A stretch of DNA of 36,282 bases from Jiangella rhizosphaerae (GCF_003579925.1 NZ_QUAL01000020.1:1-36282), one strand, 5' to 3'. Counted from the stretch's first letter, positions 24,195 to 32,338 are shown. A program made the numbers and translations. The notes: a model not told the origin generated them from the sequence alone.

Positions 24195-24743
24195 CTAGCG
24201 TTCGCCCGGCTGCTCCTCGCGCAGGCCGCGCGCGGTGAGATCGTGCAGCCGCTCCAGCCACCCCTCCGGCGCCGGCCGAGCGCTCGCGAACTGGCCGGTC
24301 AGCGAGACGCCGACACCCGCGTTCACGTCATCGAACGTCAGACCGCGGGCCTTCAGCCAGGCCGGCGCCCCAGGTGAGCTCAGCTCTGGGCGGCGATTGA
24401 CGGCGTACATCATGTAAGGCGTCCGACGGCGCCGACCCCAGTCCTCGGCCGGCACGGGATAAGGGTCGCCGGGCGGCGGCTCCGGCCCGAAAGCGTCGTA
24501 CCAGATGTTGCGCAGCCACTCGTCGGTGATCCACTGAGAGTCCGCGACCCGGTGCGGCGGGTACGACGAATCGCGGATGTGGGCGGCGAGCTCGTCGCGG
24601 AAGGCGTGGTAGCTGCCGTCATCGTCGTCGGCCAGCATCTCGAGAGCTTCTTCACAGGCTTCGACGTAGGCCTCCGGCGTCTCGTCGGCCACGCCGAACC
24701 CGCCGCCGAAGTGGTCCTTGAAGTTCTCGCTCGGCGAGGTCAT
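24195..24743 (-). CDS. Unrecognised acidic protein, candidate immunity protein
   Basis: 182 aa from ATG 24743, which overlaps the stop of the gene before it (ATGA). The text is acidic in its first half (ACEEALEMLADDDDGSYHAF) with aromatic clusters (QWITDEWLRNIWYDAFGPEP). There is no signal peptide or membrane segment, so it is cytosolic. I do not recognise a family. Position, size, acidity and tight coupling behind a putative toxin gene fit an immunity protein that binds and blocks that toxin. An in-frame ATG at 24797 would add 18 residues but lies within the upstream gene and would break the usual 4-bp coupling. The function is inference from context only. Confidence 0.6.
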   Translation of the reverse strand: MTSPSENFKDHFGGGFGVADETPEAYVEACEEALEMLADDDDGSYHAFRDELAAHIRDSSYPPHRVADSQWITDEWLRNIWYDAFGPEPPPGDPYPVPAEDWGRRRRTPYMMYAVNRRPELSSPGAPAWLKARGLTFDDVNAGVGVSLTGQFASARPAPEGWLERLHDLTARGLREEQPGER

Positions 24744-25888
24744 GTGAGGTCCTCCATGCGTTTGCAGTTCAGATTTCGCTCTCCGACCGGGAAGCACGTG
24801 ACCAGACTCCAGCTCGATGCCCCGACCCGTTTGAATTGGAAGAATGCCCCTGGTTCCTTGCCTTCGGCGATCGGGTCATAGGGCACTGCGTAGATGGGTG
24901 GCGCGCCGTGGGCCATCGCGTGCTCACGTGCGTCGAGCCAGTCGTCGGTCATCGCTCGGCTCGACGTCGCTGTGCCTCGGTACCCGTTCGCGTCACCGGG
25001 TACGAGGCCGGCCGATTCGGCGCTCACATAGATGCTGATGCGCTTGGTCTTCGACTTGGTGTTGTTCGTGAGCAACCCGTTCAATCCGCCGGCATGGACG
25101 CGCGCCCATCGCAGGAGGGCATCGATCGGTTTGGCCATGGCTTCGGCCGAGGTGAATCCGCCGGCAATGGGTCCACACCAGTGATTGGACTCGACGCCGC
25201 CGTTGGGCAGGAGACGCCAGGGCTCGTCACCGGACGGGTCTTTCAGCCAGAGCAACCGCGCGAGCTGGGTTTCCGGCGCGATGTGGGGACCGTGCCGTTG
25301 CACGGCGTGACTCGCGCCGTCCTGGAGCATGTCCACTCCCATCTGCCGGTGGTCCTCGTGCAGTTGATCGCCGACCAGGATCGGCACAGCGTCGCTGGCA
25401 TCCTCTCGTGCGACCGGCACCTGGTCGGCTGCTTGCGGTGTCAGCGCAACGCTCGCATCGACGGATCCGAGCAGATCAATGACGTAGTCCTGGGCGAAGC
25501 CGGTGGGGAAATGGTCCGTCAGGGCAGCACCGGGTGCGGCCGGGCCCAGGGGCGGCAGGGCTGCCAGGCCGTGCCAGGGGGCGAGCAGAGCGAGCAGCGC
25601 GTGGATCTCCGTCACGTACGGTTGCCGCGCCGAGGCGAGCCGGCCGCGCAGGTCGGCGTCGAGGTGGCGTCCCAGGCCGTCGACCTGTTGGGCGAGGGCG
25701 GGGACGTCCAGGACGTGGCGGGGCAGCCGGACCGCGGCCACGGTCTCGGCGATACGCCGCACCCGTTTCCGGGCGTCGGTGGCCGCGCCGTCGGCCTGCC
25801 GTTCAAGGTCGACGCAGGTGCGGAGCAGGCCCTCGATGGCAGCGCGCAGGGCGCCGCGGTCGGGCGGCGGCGCCGGTTGCTGCGTCAC
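24740..25888 (-). CDS. Putative polymorphic toxin with a nuclease-like C-terminal domain
   Basis: 382 aa from GTG 25888. Residues 1–110 are predicted helical (LRAAIEGLLRTCVDLERQAD, VPALAQQVDGLGRHLDADLR) with no signal peptide. The C-terminal ~190 residues contain HAVQRHGPHI (193–202), QLARLLW, GGFTSAEAMAKPIDALLRWA (243–262) and end in FFQFKRVGASSWSLVTCFPV. This order (an H-x4-H segment, Leu-rich helix, helix starting FTSAEA, final strands W-x-LVTxFP) resembles bacterial RNase A-like and related toxin domains. It is not a proven match. GC drops from near 80% in the first codons (48 of 60 at 25621–25680) to 53–63% in parts of the C-terminal region, a sign of an exchanged toxin tip. The acidic gene behind it, overlapping by 4 bp, would be the immunity gene. 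Confidence 0.5.
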   Translation of the reverse strand: MTQQPAPPPDRGALRAAIEGLLRTCVDLERQADGAATDARKRVRRIAETVAAVRLPRHVLDVPALAQQVDGLGRHLDADLRGRLASARQPYVTEIHALLALLAPWHGLAALPPLGPAAPGAALTDHFPTGFAQDYVIDLLGSVDASVALTPQAADQVPVAREDASDAVPILVGDQLHEDHRQMGVDMLQDGASHAVQRHGPHIAPETQLARLLWLKDPSGDEPWRLLPNGGVESNHWCGPIAGGFTSAEAMAKPIDALLRWARVHAGGLNGLLTNNTKSKTKRISIYVSAESAGLVPGDANGYRGTATSSRAMTDDWLDAREHAMAHGAPPIYAVPYDPIAEGKEPGAFFQFKRVGASSWSLVTCFPVGERNLNCKRMEDLT

Positions 25889-25895
25889 CCGTCGC

Positions 25896-25901
25896 ACGCT
25901 A
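25896..25901 (-). promoter_or_regulatory. -10 box for the leaderless putative toxin gene
   Basis: TAGCGT on the reverse strand puts +1 at 25889, one base before the GTG at 25888. This supports GTG 25888 rather than the other in-frame GTG at 25897. No Shine-Dalgarno is seen. Confidence 0.45.
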
Positions 25902-25956
25902 CCCGCTGCGTGGCCGCAATGCAGTCCGGACCGCCCGGAACCCAGGTGACCACCGG

Positions 25957-25977
25957 TAGCGTTGTCATCAGACAACG
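25957..25977 (+). promoter_or_regulatory. -10 box and hairpin before the zinc-ribbon gene
   Basis: TAGCGT (25957–25962) is a -10 candidate with +1 near 25969. It overlaps a 7-bp palindrome, CGTTGTC-ATCA-GACAACG (25960–25977), a likely operator. The same hexamer TAGCGT serves the divergent toxin gene 55 bp away. Confidence 0.4.
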
Positions 25978-25992
25978 ACGAAGGGAACTTCC

Positions 25993-26322
25993 GTGACCTG
26001 TCCGAAGTGCAACGGTCAGATGAAGACCTATGACCGGTTGGGCGTGCACGTCGAGCAGTGCGACAATTGCAAGGGCATCTTCCTCGACAAGGGCGAGCTG
26101 GAGCAGATCGTCGCCGCCGAGGAGCGGTACAACGCGCCCCCGCCGCCGCTGGAGTACGGCGGCCGCCAGGCACCCCCGCCGCAGCAGCCGTACCAGCAGC
26201 CCTACCGTGGCCGCCCCGACAGCCCGGCCCCGTACGGGCGCGGCTACTCCGACTCGCCGAGCCCGTACGGCTACGGCGGCCGCAAGCGCAAGAAGAGCAT
26301 CTTCGAGCAGCTCTTCGACTGA
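25993..26322 (+). CDS. Zf-TFIIB zinc-ribbon protein with a Pro/Tyr/Gln-rich tail
   Basis: 109 aa from GTG with AAGGGA upstream. The N-terminus MTCPKCNGQMKTYDRLGVHV, followed by CDNCKGIFLDKGELEQI, gives four zinc-binding cysteines (3, 6, 23, 26) of the Zf-TFIIB type. A low-complexity tail of P, Q, Y and G (PPPPLEYGG, QQPYQQPYRG) follows, and the end is KRKKSIFEQLFD, a basic patch and an amphipathic helix. Similar small proteins are widespread in actinobacteria; their role is unknown and may involve nucleic acid or protein binding. The next gene starts 9 bp after its stop and also opens with a zinc ribbon. Confidence 0.85.
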   Translation: MTCPKCNGQMKTYDRLGVHVEQCDNCKGIFLDKGELEQIVAAEERYNAPPPPLEYGGRQAPPPQQPYQQPYRGRPDSPAPYGRGYSDSPSPYGYGGRKRKKSIFEQLFD

Positions 26323-26331
26323 CCCCCACGC

Positions 26332-26967
26332 GTGAATCTGCTGATCTGCGAGCGCTGCGGCGAACGCGCCGACCACCCGCAGGTCGAGCCAGAGGCGGTC
26401 ATCCGGTGCGCCCACTGCGGCCACCGGTGGCCGTTCCTCCGGCTCCCGCTGTTCTGCCTGACCGGCCCCAGCGGTACCGGCAAGTCCACCGTCCAGCGGC
26501 TGCTCGCGACCGAGCTCGCCGACCGGTTCGTCGTCCTCGAGCAGGACGTGCTGTGGGTGGCCGGGCTGCGTGACGACGCGGCGGAGCACCGGCCGTTCCG
26601 GTCGACGTGGCTGCGGATGGCCGCGATGATCCACCAGAGCCGCCGGCCGGTGGTGCTGTGCGGGACGGTCGTGCCGCCGGAGTTCGAACCGCTGCCCGAG
26701 CGGGCGCTGTTCGAGCGTATCGACTACCTGTGCCTGACGTGCGACCCGGACGTCCTCGCCGAGCGGCTGCGCCGGCGGCCGGCGTGGCGGGAGTGGGACG
26801 AGCCGCGCATCGCCGAGATGCTCGACTACGCGGCCTGGATCGAGAAGAACGCCGCCACCATGGATCCGCCGATGTCGCTGCTCAACACCACGGGGGTGCC
26901 GGTGGACGAGACGGCGCGCGCGGTCCGCGTCTGGCTGGACGACCGCGCCGGACGGGCGAGCGGCTAA
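26332..26967 (+). CDS. Zinc-ribbon P-loop kinase-like protein
   Basis: 211 aa from GTG. The first ~32 residues hold CxxC pairs at 6/9 and 26/29 (CERCGERADH, RCAHCGHRWPF), a zinc ribbon. A P-loop follows at 45–53 (GPSGTGKST), then DRFVVLEQDVLW and RRPVVLCGTVVPPEFE. A lid-like YLCLTCDPDVLAERLRRRPAWR, with paired arginines, is as in small-molecule kinases of the shikimate/nucleoside kinase class. The substrate cannot be told. It lies 9 bp after the Zf-TFIIB gene and is probably co-transcribed. Its stop shares four bases (CTAA) with that of the convergent GH15-like gene. Confidence 0.78.
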   Translation: MNLLICERCGERADHPQVEPEAVIRCAHCGHRWPFLRLPLFCLTGPSGTGKSTVQRLLATELADRFVVLEQDVLWVAGLRDDAAEHRPFRSTWLRMAAMIHQSRRPVVLCGTVVPPEFEPLPERALFERIDYLCLTCDPDVLAERLRRRPAWREWDEPRIAEMLDYAAWIEKNAATMDPPMSLLNTTGVPVDETARAVRVWLDDRAGRASG

Positions 26968-28103
26968 GAGAACACGCCGAGCTCGGAGGCCAGCACCAGG
27001 TACATCCCGTGCGACCAGAGCAAGGGGCGGGCGCTGGGTCCCCACCGTTCGATCCACTCCGGCAGCACGTCCGGCGCGAGCAGCGGCGGCACCTGCTCCG
27101 GCAGGCGCCCGGACGAGTCGGCGGTCGACGCGATCCACCGCAGCAGCTCCATGGCGCGCGACGACGACCCCGCGACGGCGTGGTGCCAGCCGAGGAACGC
27201 CGCCAGGATCGGCCACTGCCCGCCGCCGTAGAACGTGTCGCCGACGTAGCGGTGTACGCCCCCACCCGGCGTCGACAGCTCCGACGACACCCGGGCGACC
27301 GTCGCGCGCATGACGGGCCCGCCCGGAGCCAGCAGCCCGAACGGCACCCCGGCCACCACCAGGCTCGCGTCCACCGCCGTCGACCCCAGCCACTTGCGCA
27401 GCACGCCGTCGTGGACACCGTCGCGCGCGACCAGCTCGGCGATCTCGCCGGCCGCCGCCGACGCCGGCCCCGGCAGCACCCCGAGCGACGCGGCCGCCCG
27501 CAGCCCGCCGTACACCGACGCCAGCGTCGAGACGTGGGTCTGGTCGCGGTGCTCCTCCCACCAGTCGCGGCAGGTCCGGGCCCCGACGGCGACGAGGTAG
27601 CGCACGGCGGTCTCGGCCGCCGGCACGTACGGCGCCACCGGCAGGTCCCAGCGCGACAGGTGCGACCGCAGCGCCCACAGCCACGTCCCGTAGCCGTCGA
27701 CCTGGTAGTTCCACCAGTCGTCGTCGTGCCGCTCGCCGGCCAGCGTGTACCGGGCCGGCAGCAGCTCGGCGTCGCCCGGCTGCTCGCCCGCCGCCACGCG
27801 CGCCGCCAGCGACTCGACCACCGGCGCCTCCCGCGTCAGCACCCGCGCGCACCAGTCGTGGAACGCGGTCGCCGACTCGACGGCGCCCCGGCCGAACCCG
27901 CCGGCCCTGCTCATCCCCTCGGCGACGAACGCTCCGTCGCGGAACCAGCAGAAGCCGTACGGCGCGAAGCTGACCGCCGCCGGGTACGCGCCGGACGGGT
28001 CCTGGGCGCGTGCGATGAGCGCGACGCTGACCTCGGCGAGCTCCGCGAGTCGCCGCGGATCGGCGTCGGCAGGTCCAGACAATGGGTTGACAGCGTCAGC
28101 CAT
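26964..28103 (-). CDS. GH15-like glycoside hydrolase (glucoamylase-type catalytic domain)
   Basis: 379 aa, no signal peptide, so cytoplasmic. It is an (α/α)6-barrel with GH15 landmarks: YGFCWFRDGAFVAEGMSRAG (49–68), DDDWWNYQVDGYGTWLWAL (127–145), WWEEHRDQTHVSTLAS with the likely catalytic acid at 183–184, GDTFYGGGQWPILAAFLGWH, GRLPEQVPP with the likely base E336, and RPLLWSHGMYLVL. Standard bacterial GH15 proteins are about 600 aa with an N-terminal β-domain; this one is the barrel alone. The likely substrate is an α- or unusual glycoside. It is divergent from a LacI regulator whose operator lies in the 63-bp gap, so it is probably part of the same sugar regulon. Confidence 0.8.
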   Translation of the reverse strand: MADAVNPLSGPADADPRRLAELAEVSVALIARAQDPSGAYPAAVSFAPYGFCWFRDGAFVAEGMSRAGGFGRGAVESATAFHDWCARVLTREAPVVESLAARVAAGEQPGDAELLPARYTLAGERHDDDWWNYQVDGYGTWLWALRSHLSRWDLPVAPYVPAAETAVRYLVAVGARTCRDWWEEHRDQTHVSTLASVYGGLRAAASLGVLPGPASAAAGEIAELVARDGVHDGVLRKWLGSTAVDASLVVAGVPFGLLAPGGPVMRATVARVSSELSTPGGGVHRYVGDTFYGGGQWPILAAFLGWHHAVAGSSSRAMELLRWIASTADSSGRLPEQVPPLLAPDVLPEWIERWGPSARPLLWSHGMYLVLASELGVFS

Positions 28104-28111
28104 GATGCCCG

Positions 28112-28117
28112 AATGTA
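28112..28117 (-). promoter_or_regulatory. -10 box for the near-leaderless GH15-like gene
   Basis: TACATT on the reverse strand puts +1 at 28105, two bases before the ATG at 28103. The LacI-type operators at 28126–28146 lie directly upstream of it. Confidence 0.45.
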
Positions 28118-28125
28118 GCCGATGT

Positions 28126-28146
28126 AACCGGTTTATGTAACCGGTA
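28126..28146. promoter_or_regulatory. Pair of LacI-type operators in the divergent gap
   Basis: AACCGGTT (28126–28133) and AACCGGTA (28139–28146) each follow ATGT, so ATGTAACCGGT repeats directly at 13-bp spacing. A third partial copy (ATGTAGCCG) lies at 28113–28121. The CG-centred palindromes are typical LacI-family sites and are placed to control both the GH15-like gene and the lacI–importer operon. The sugar that relieves repression is unknown. Confidence 0.7.
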
Positions 28147-28166
28147 CCAAAGGAGCGGCCAGACCG

Positions 28167-29201
28167 ATGGACAACGCGGAGCCGAAGAGCCCCCAGCGGC
28201 GGCGCACGCCCGGGCGCGCCAGCGTGACCATCCGCGACGTGGCCCGGCACGCCGGCGTGTCGGTGGCGACCGTGTCGCGCGCACTCCGCGGCAGCGACCT
28301 CGTCCACCCGGCCACCCGTGAGCGCGTCGACGCCGCCATCGAGGCCCTGCGGTTCACGCCCAGCCAGCTCGGCCGCTCGCTGGCCGAACGCCGGCACGCC
28401 GCGAACGGCATCGTCTTCCCCGACCTGTCCGGCCCCTTCTACGCCGAGGTCGTGCTGGGCTACGAGGAGGTCGCCGCGACGCTGGGCCGCTCGGTGCTCA
28501 TCCTCAGCACGCACAACCGCGACTCCGCCGACGAGATGGTGCTCGAGCTCGCCGGCCGGGTCGACGGGCTGGCGGTGTTCGGCCGGACGGTGCACGACGA
28601 CGTCGTCGCCGAGGTCGTCCAGCGCGGCGTCCCCGTCGTCCTCATGGCGCGCACCGAGATCGAGGGCGCCGACTCCGTCCGCACCGAGAACGTCGTCGCC
28701 GCGGCCTCCGTCGTCGACCACCTGCTCGAGCACGGGCACCGGCGCATGGCCTTCCTCGGCGATCCCGTCGACTCCACCGACGTCGCCGAGCGCTGGGCCG
28801 GGTTCCGCGGCGCCCTCGCGCAGGCCGGCGCCGAGGTGCCGGAGCAGGCCATCCCGGCCGGCTTCAAGGAGGACGACGGCGCGCGCGTCGCCGCCGACCT
28901 CGTCGCCGGCGGCCTGCCCGACGTGGTCGTCTGCGCGAACGACGAGCTGGCGCTCGGCCTCACCGTCGCGCTGGCCGAGCAGGGGATCGAGGTACCGGGG
29001 GATGTCGCCCTCACGGGGTGGGACGACGTCATGGCGGCGCGCTACGCGGGGCTGACGACGGTCCGTCAGCCGATGCGCGAGATGGGGGCCCGGGCGGCCC
29101 GGATGCTGGACGCCCGGATCAGCGGAGACCGTTCCGAACCACGTCACGACGTCCTGACCACCCAGCTCGTGGTCCGCAGCAGCTGCGGGCCGCACCCCTA
29201 G
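28167..29201 (+). CDS. LacI-family transcriptional repressor
   Basis: 344 aa. After a basic leader the HTH is VTIRDVARHAGVSVATVSRA (20–39), then LVHPATRERVDAAIEALRFT and the hinge PSQLGRSLAERR. The sugar-binding periplasmic-protein-like core follows (GIVFPDLSGPFYAEVVLGYE, VVLMARTE, HRRMAFLGDP, DVVVCANDELALGLTVAL, DVALTGWDDVMAARYAGLTT). It should repress its own operon and the divergent GH15-like gene through the ACCGGT sites upstream. AAAGGAG lies about 12 bases before the ATG, slightly far. The importer gene starts 13 bp after its stop, so the regulator is probably in the operon it controls. Confidence 0.93.
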   Translation: MDNAEPKSPQRRRTPGRASVTIRDVARHAGVSVATVSRALRGSDLVHPATRERVDAAIEALRFTPSQLGRSLAERRHAANGIVFPDLSGPFYAEVVLGYEEVAATLGRSVLILSTHNRDSADEMVLELAGRVDGLAVFGRTVHDDVVAEVVQRGVPVVLMARTEIEGADSVRTENVVAAASVVDHLLEHGHRRMAFLGDPVDSTDVAERWAGFRGALAQAGAEVPEQAIPAGFKEDDGARVAADLVAGGLPDVVVCANDELALGLTVALAEQGIEVPGDVALTGWDDVMAARYAGLTTVRQPMREMGARAARMLDARISGDRSEPRHDVLTTQLVVRSSCGPHP

Positions 29202-29214
29202 AGGAGGCTCATCG

Positions 29215-30498
29215 ATGAGTCGACGACACATCAGCGCCGCGACCGCCCTGGCCGCGGCGACCGCCCTGGCGCTCAGCGCCTGCGGCCGCGACGACGACGC
29301 GGGAGGCGGCGGCAACGGCAACGCGGCGCCGTCCGCCGACATCACCGACGGCCCGGCCACGGGCACCATCGAGGTCTGGGCGATGGGCACCGAGGGCGAG
29401 GCGCTCGGCGACTTCCTGGCCGACTTCGAGGAGGCCAACCCCGACGCCACCGTCGAGGTGACCCCGGTGCCCTGGGAGGGTGCACACGACCGCATCGCCA
29501 CCGCCATCGCGGCCGGCGAGACCCCCGACGTCAGCCTCATCGGCACCACGTGGATGGGTGAGTTCGCCCAGACCGGCGGGCTGGAGCCGACGCCGACGGA
29601 CCTGTTCGACGAGAACGACTTCTTCCCCGGCCCGTGGGCCTCGACCGTCGTCGACGGCACGTCCTACGGCGTCCCCTGGTACGTCGAGACCCGGGCGCTG
29701 TTCTACCGCACCGACCTCGCCGAGGCGGCCGGCCTGGAGCCGCCGCAGACCTGGGACGACCTCAAGGCGTTCGCGCAGGGCCTGCAGCAGGCCGGCGCCC
29801 AGCAGGGCATCTACCTGCAGCCCGGCCAGAGCGGCTCGTGGCAGACGTTCATGCCCTTCGCCTGGCAGAACGGCGCGACGCTCACCGACGGCGACGCGTA
29901 CACGCTGGACAGCCCCGAGATGACCGAGGCGCTGGAGTACTACACGTCGTACTTCACCGAGGGTCTGTCGCAGGACACCGTGCTGCAGCCGGGCGCGCTG
30001 GAGCAGATGTTCGCCGACGGCTCCATCGGGTCGTTCATCTCCGGTCCGTGGCACATCGGCCTGGTCCGCGACGCCGGCGCGACGGACACCTTCGACGTCG
30101 TCCCGCTGCCCGGCAAGGACCAGGCGCCCGGCACGTCGTTCGTCGGCGGCGGCAACCTGGCCGTCTTCACCGACTCCGACAACAAGGACGGGGCCTGGAA
30201 GCTCATCCAGTACCTCACCGAGACCGAGGTGCAGCAGCGCTGGTACGAGACGGCGACCGGCCTGCCGTCGCGGCCCGAGGCGTGGGAGTCCGGAGTGCTG
30301 ACCGAGGACCCGGTGGTCGCGGTCTTCGGCGAGCAGCTGGAGAGCACCGAGGCGCCGCCCGCCGTCCCGACGTGGGAGCAGGTCGCGTCCGTCATCGACG
30401 GCGACATCGAGGCCGCTGTGCGGGGCGCCATGAGCCCAGCCGACGCCGTTGCCGACATGCAGTCGCAGGCCTCGTCCATCGGGACCGGATTGCAGTAG
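29215..30498 (+). CDS. Sugar ABC transporter substrate-binding lipoprotein
   Basis: 427 aa with GAGGAGG before the ATG. The signal peptide ends ALALSAC (Cys23, lipobox LSAC), followed by a flexible G/D/N linker. The mature part (TIEVWAMGTEGEALGDFLAD, FEEANPDATVEVTPVPWEGA, IAAGETPDVSLIGTTWMGEF, GVPWYVETRALFYRTDLAEA, GSFISGPWHIGLVRDAG) is a family 1 solute-binding protein of the MalE/carbohydrate-uptake class. It delivers an oligosaccharide to the two permeases downstream. The GH39 enzyme in the operon points to xylo-oligosaccharides, but the ligand is inference. No ATPase gene is present, so it likely shares an MsmK/MalK-type ATPase encoded elsewhere. Confidence 0.94.
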   Translation: MSRRHISAATALAAATALALSACGRDDDAGGGGNGNAAPSADITDGPATGTIEVWAMGTEGEALGDFLADFEEANPDATVEVTPVPWEGAHDRIATAIAAGETPDVSLIGTTWMGEFAQTGGLEPTPTDLFDENDFFPGPWASTVVDGTSYGVPWYVETRALFYRTDLAEAAGLEPPQTWDDLKAFAQGLQQAGAQQGIYLQPGQSGSWQTFMPFAWQNGATLTDGDAYTLDSPEMTEALEYYTSYFTEGLSQDTVLQPGALEQMFADGSIGSFISGPWHIGLVRDAGATDTFDVVPLPGKDQAPGTSFVGGGNLAVFTDSDNKDGAWKLIQYLTETEVQQRWYETATGLPSRPEAWESGVLTEDPVVAVFGEQLESTEAPPAVPTWEQVASVIDGDIEAAVRGAMSPADAVADMQSQASSIGTGLQ

Positions 30499-30501
30499 CC
30501 G

Positions 30502-31452
30502 ATGACCACCGCCACCACGGCTCCGGCGAGCCGCCCGGCCCCTACGGGCGGTTCGCCGGCCCGCCGTCGCCGGTCGCTCCTCCAGCGGCGGCAGGCCCGC
30601 ACCGCCTGGCTGCTCGCGCTGCCGTTCCTGCTGCTGTTCGCGGCGTTCACCGCCGGACCGGTATTCGCGTCGCTGCTCATGAGCTTCACCGACATGCGCA
30701 GCACCGACGTGCGCACGCCGTTCGCCGTCGACCTCGCCGCGTTCGACAACTACACGGCGCTGTTCCAGGACGCGCTGTTCCGCAAGGTCGCCGTCAACAC
30801 GGCGATCTTCGTGCTGGTCGGCGTGCCGCTGACGATGGTGCTGGCGCTGGCCGCGGCGGTCGGCCTCAACAACATCACCCGGCTGCGGGCGTTCTTCCGG
30901 CTCGGCTACTACCTGCCGGTCGTGACCAGCATCGTCGCCGTCTCCGTCGTCTGGCGGTTCCTGCTGCAGCCGGACACCGGGCCGATCAACCAGCTGCTGG
31001 GCGCCGTCGGCATCGGCGGCCCGGACTGGCTGGGCGACCCGTCGCTGGCGCTGCCGTCGATCATCGCCATGGCCGCGTGGCGCAACCTGGGCACGCTGAT
31101 GGTGATCTTCCTCGCCGGGCTGCAGACGGTGCCGCGCGAGCTGCTGGAGGCGGCCGAGGTCGACGGCGCCGGCCGCTGGCAGCGCTTCCGGCACGTCACG
31201 CTGCCGCTGCTGCGCCCGACGCTGCTGTTCGGTGCCGTCATCACCGGCATCGGCTATCTGCAGTTCTTCGAGGAGCCGTTCGTGATGACCAACGGCGGGC
31301 CGCTCAACGCGACGCGGTCGGTCTCGTACTACATCTACGACCAGTTCAGCTTCGGCAACTACGGGTACGCCGCGGCGGCCAGCTACGTGCTGTTCGTGGC
31401 GATCGTGGTGCTGACGGCGATCCAGTTCCGCGTCCTGCGGCCGAAGGCGTGA
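30502..31452 (+). CDS. Sugar ABC transporter permease (MalF type)
   Basis: 316 aa. A basic cytoplasmic tail (RRRRSLLQRRQARTA) leads to six membrane helices, the first at AWLLALPFLLLFAAFTAGPV. The ATPase-docking EAA loop is ELLEAAEVDGAGRWQRFRHV (from about 213), followed by TLPLLRPTLLFGAVITGIGY. It forms the heterodimeric channel with the next gene. It starts 3 bp after the binding-protein stop with no clear ribosome binding site, so translation is probably coupled. Confidence 0.94.
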   Translation: MTTATTAPASRPAPTGGSPARRRRSLLQRRQARTAWLLALPFLLLFAAFTAGPVFASLLMSFTDMRSTDVRTPFAVDLAAFDNYTALFQDALFRKVAVNTAIFVLVGVPLTMVLALAAAVGLNNITRLRAFFRLGYYLPVVTSIVAVSVVWRFLLQPDTGPINQLLGAVGIGGPDWLGDPSLALPSIIAMAAWRNLGTLMVIFLAGLQTVPRELLEAAEVDGAGRWQRFRHVTLPLLRPTLLFGAVITGIGYLQFFEEPFVMTNGGPLNATRSVSYYIYDQFSFGNYGYAAAASYVLFVAIVVLTAIQFRVLRPKA

Positions 31453-31462
31453 GGGGCCGACG

Positions 31463-32338
31463 ATGACGACGACGATCGAGACCCCCGCCCCGGTCCGGGA
31501 CGGCGAGACCACCGGCGGGACGGACCGGCGCTCGTCGCGCTGGCTGTACGTCGTGCTCGCCGTCGGCCTGCTGGTCATGGCGCTGCCGTTCGTCTGGATG
31601 GTGCTGTCGTCGGTGAAGCCGGAGGCCGAGGTCCGGTCGATCCCGCCGACCTGGCTGCCGGAGACCTACACGCTGGAGAACTACCGCGAGCTGTTCGACC
31701 GGCTGAGCTTCCCGACGTACTTCTTCAACTCCACGGTGGTCGCGGTCGTCGTCACGGCCGGGAACCTGGTGTTCGGCTCGATGCTCGGCTACGCGCTGGC
31801 GAAGCTGGAGTTCCGCGGCAAGCGGGTGGTGTTCGCGCTGGTGCTCGGGACGCTCATGGTGCCCGGCATGGTGACCTTCGTGCCGCTGTTCGTGCTGGTC
31901 AGCAACATGGGGCTGACGAACACGTTCCCCGGGCTGATCCTGCCGTACCTGGTCGGGCCGCTGGGAGTGTTCCTCATGCGGCAGTACTTCCTGGGGCTGC
32001 CGGACGAGCTGATCCAGGCCGCGCGGGTCGACGGCGCCGGCGAGCTGCGCATCTTCTGGAGCGTCATGCTGCCCCTGACCGGGCCGGCGCTGGCGACGCT
32101 GGGCATCCTGACGTTCCTGACGTCGTGGAACAACTTCCTCTGGCCGCTGGTCGTGGCGCAGACGGAGGACATGTACACCCTGCCGGTCGCCCTCGCGCTG
32201 TACGCCGTCGGCCAGAACGCCACGCAGTACGGCCTGCTGCTGGCCGGCGCCGTCGTCGTGGTGGTGCCGGTGATCGTGCTGTTCCTCGCGGTGCAGCGGT
32301 ACTTCGTCCAGGGCATCGCGATGACCGGCATCAAGTGA
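31463..32338 (+). CDS. Sugar ABC transporter permease (MalG type)
   Basis: 291 aa with GAGGGG before the ATG. Six membrane helices (first WLYVVLAVGLLVMALPFVWM), the MalG-type GYALAKLEFRGKRVVFALVL, and the EAA loop ELIQAARVDGAGELRIFWSV (near 183–202) with MLPLTGPALATLGILTFL after it. It partners the MalF-type permease 10 bp upstream. The GH39 gene begins 20 bp downstream, so imported sugar is probably hydrolysed at once in the cytoplasm. Confidence 0.94.
   Translation: MTTTIETPAPVRDGETTGGTDRRSSRWLYVVLAVGLLVMALPFVWMVLSSVKPEAEVRSIPPTWLPETYTLENYRELFDRLSFPTYFFNSTVVAVVVTAGNLVFGSMLGYALAKLEFRGKRVVFALVLGTLMVPGMVTFVPLFVLVSNMGLTNTFPGLILPYLVGPLGVFLMRQYFLGLPDELIQAARVDGAGELRIFWSVMLPLTGPALATLGILTFLTSWNNFLWPLVVAQTEDMYTLPVALALYAVGQNATQYGLLLAGAVVVVVPVIVLFLAVQRYFVQGIAMTGIK

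Noticed and set aside
25889-26329. N-terminal extension of the putative toxin to 529 residues
   Set aside because: The extension lies antisense to the Zf-TFIIB gene and is Arg/Ala/Gly-rich composition. The GTG at 25888 has a matching leaderless promoter.
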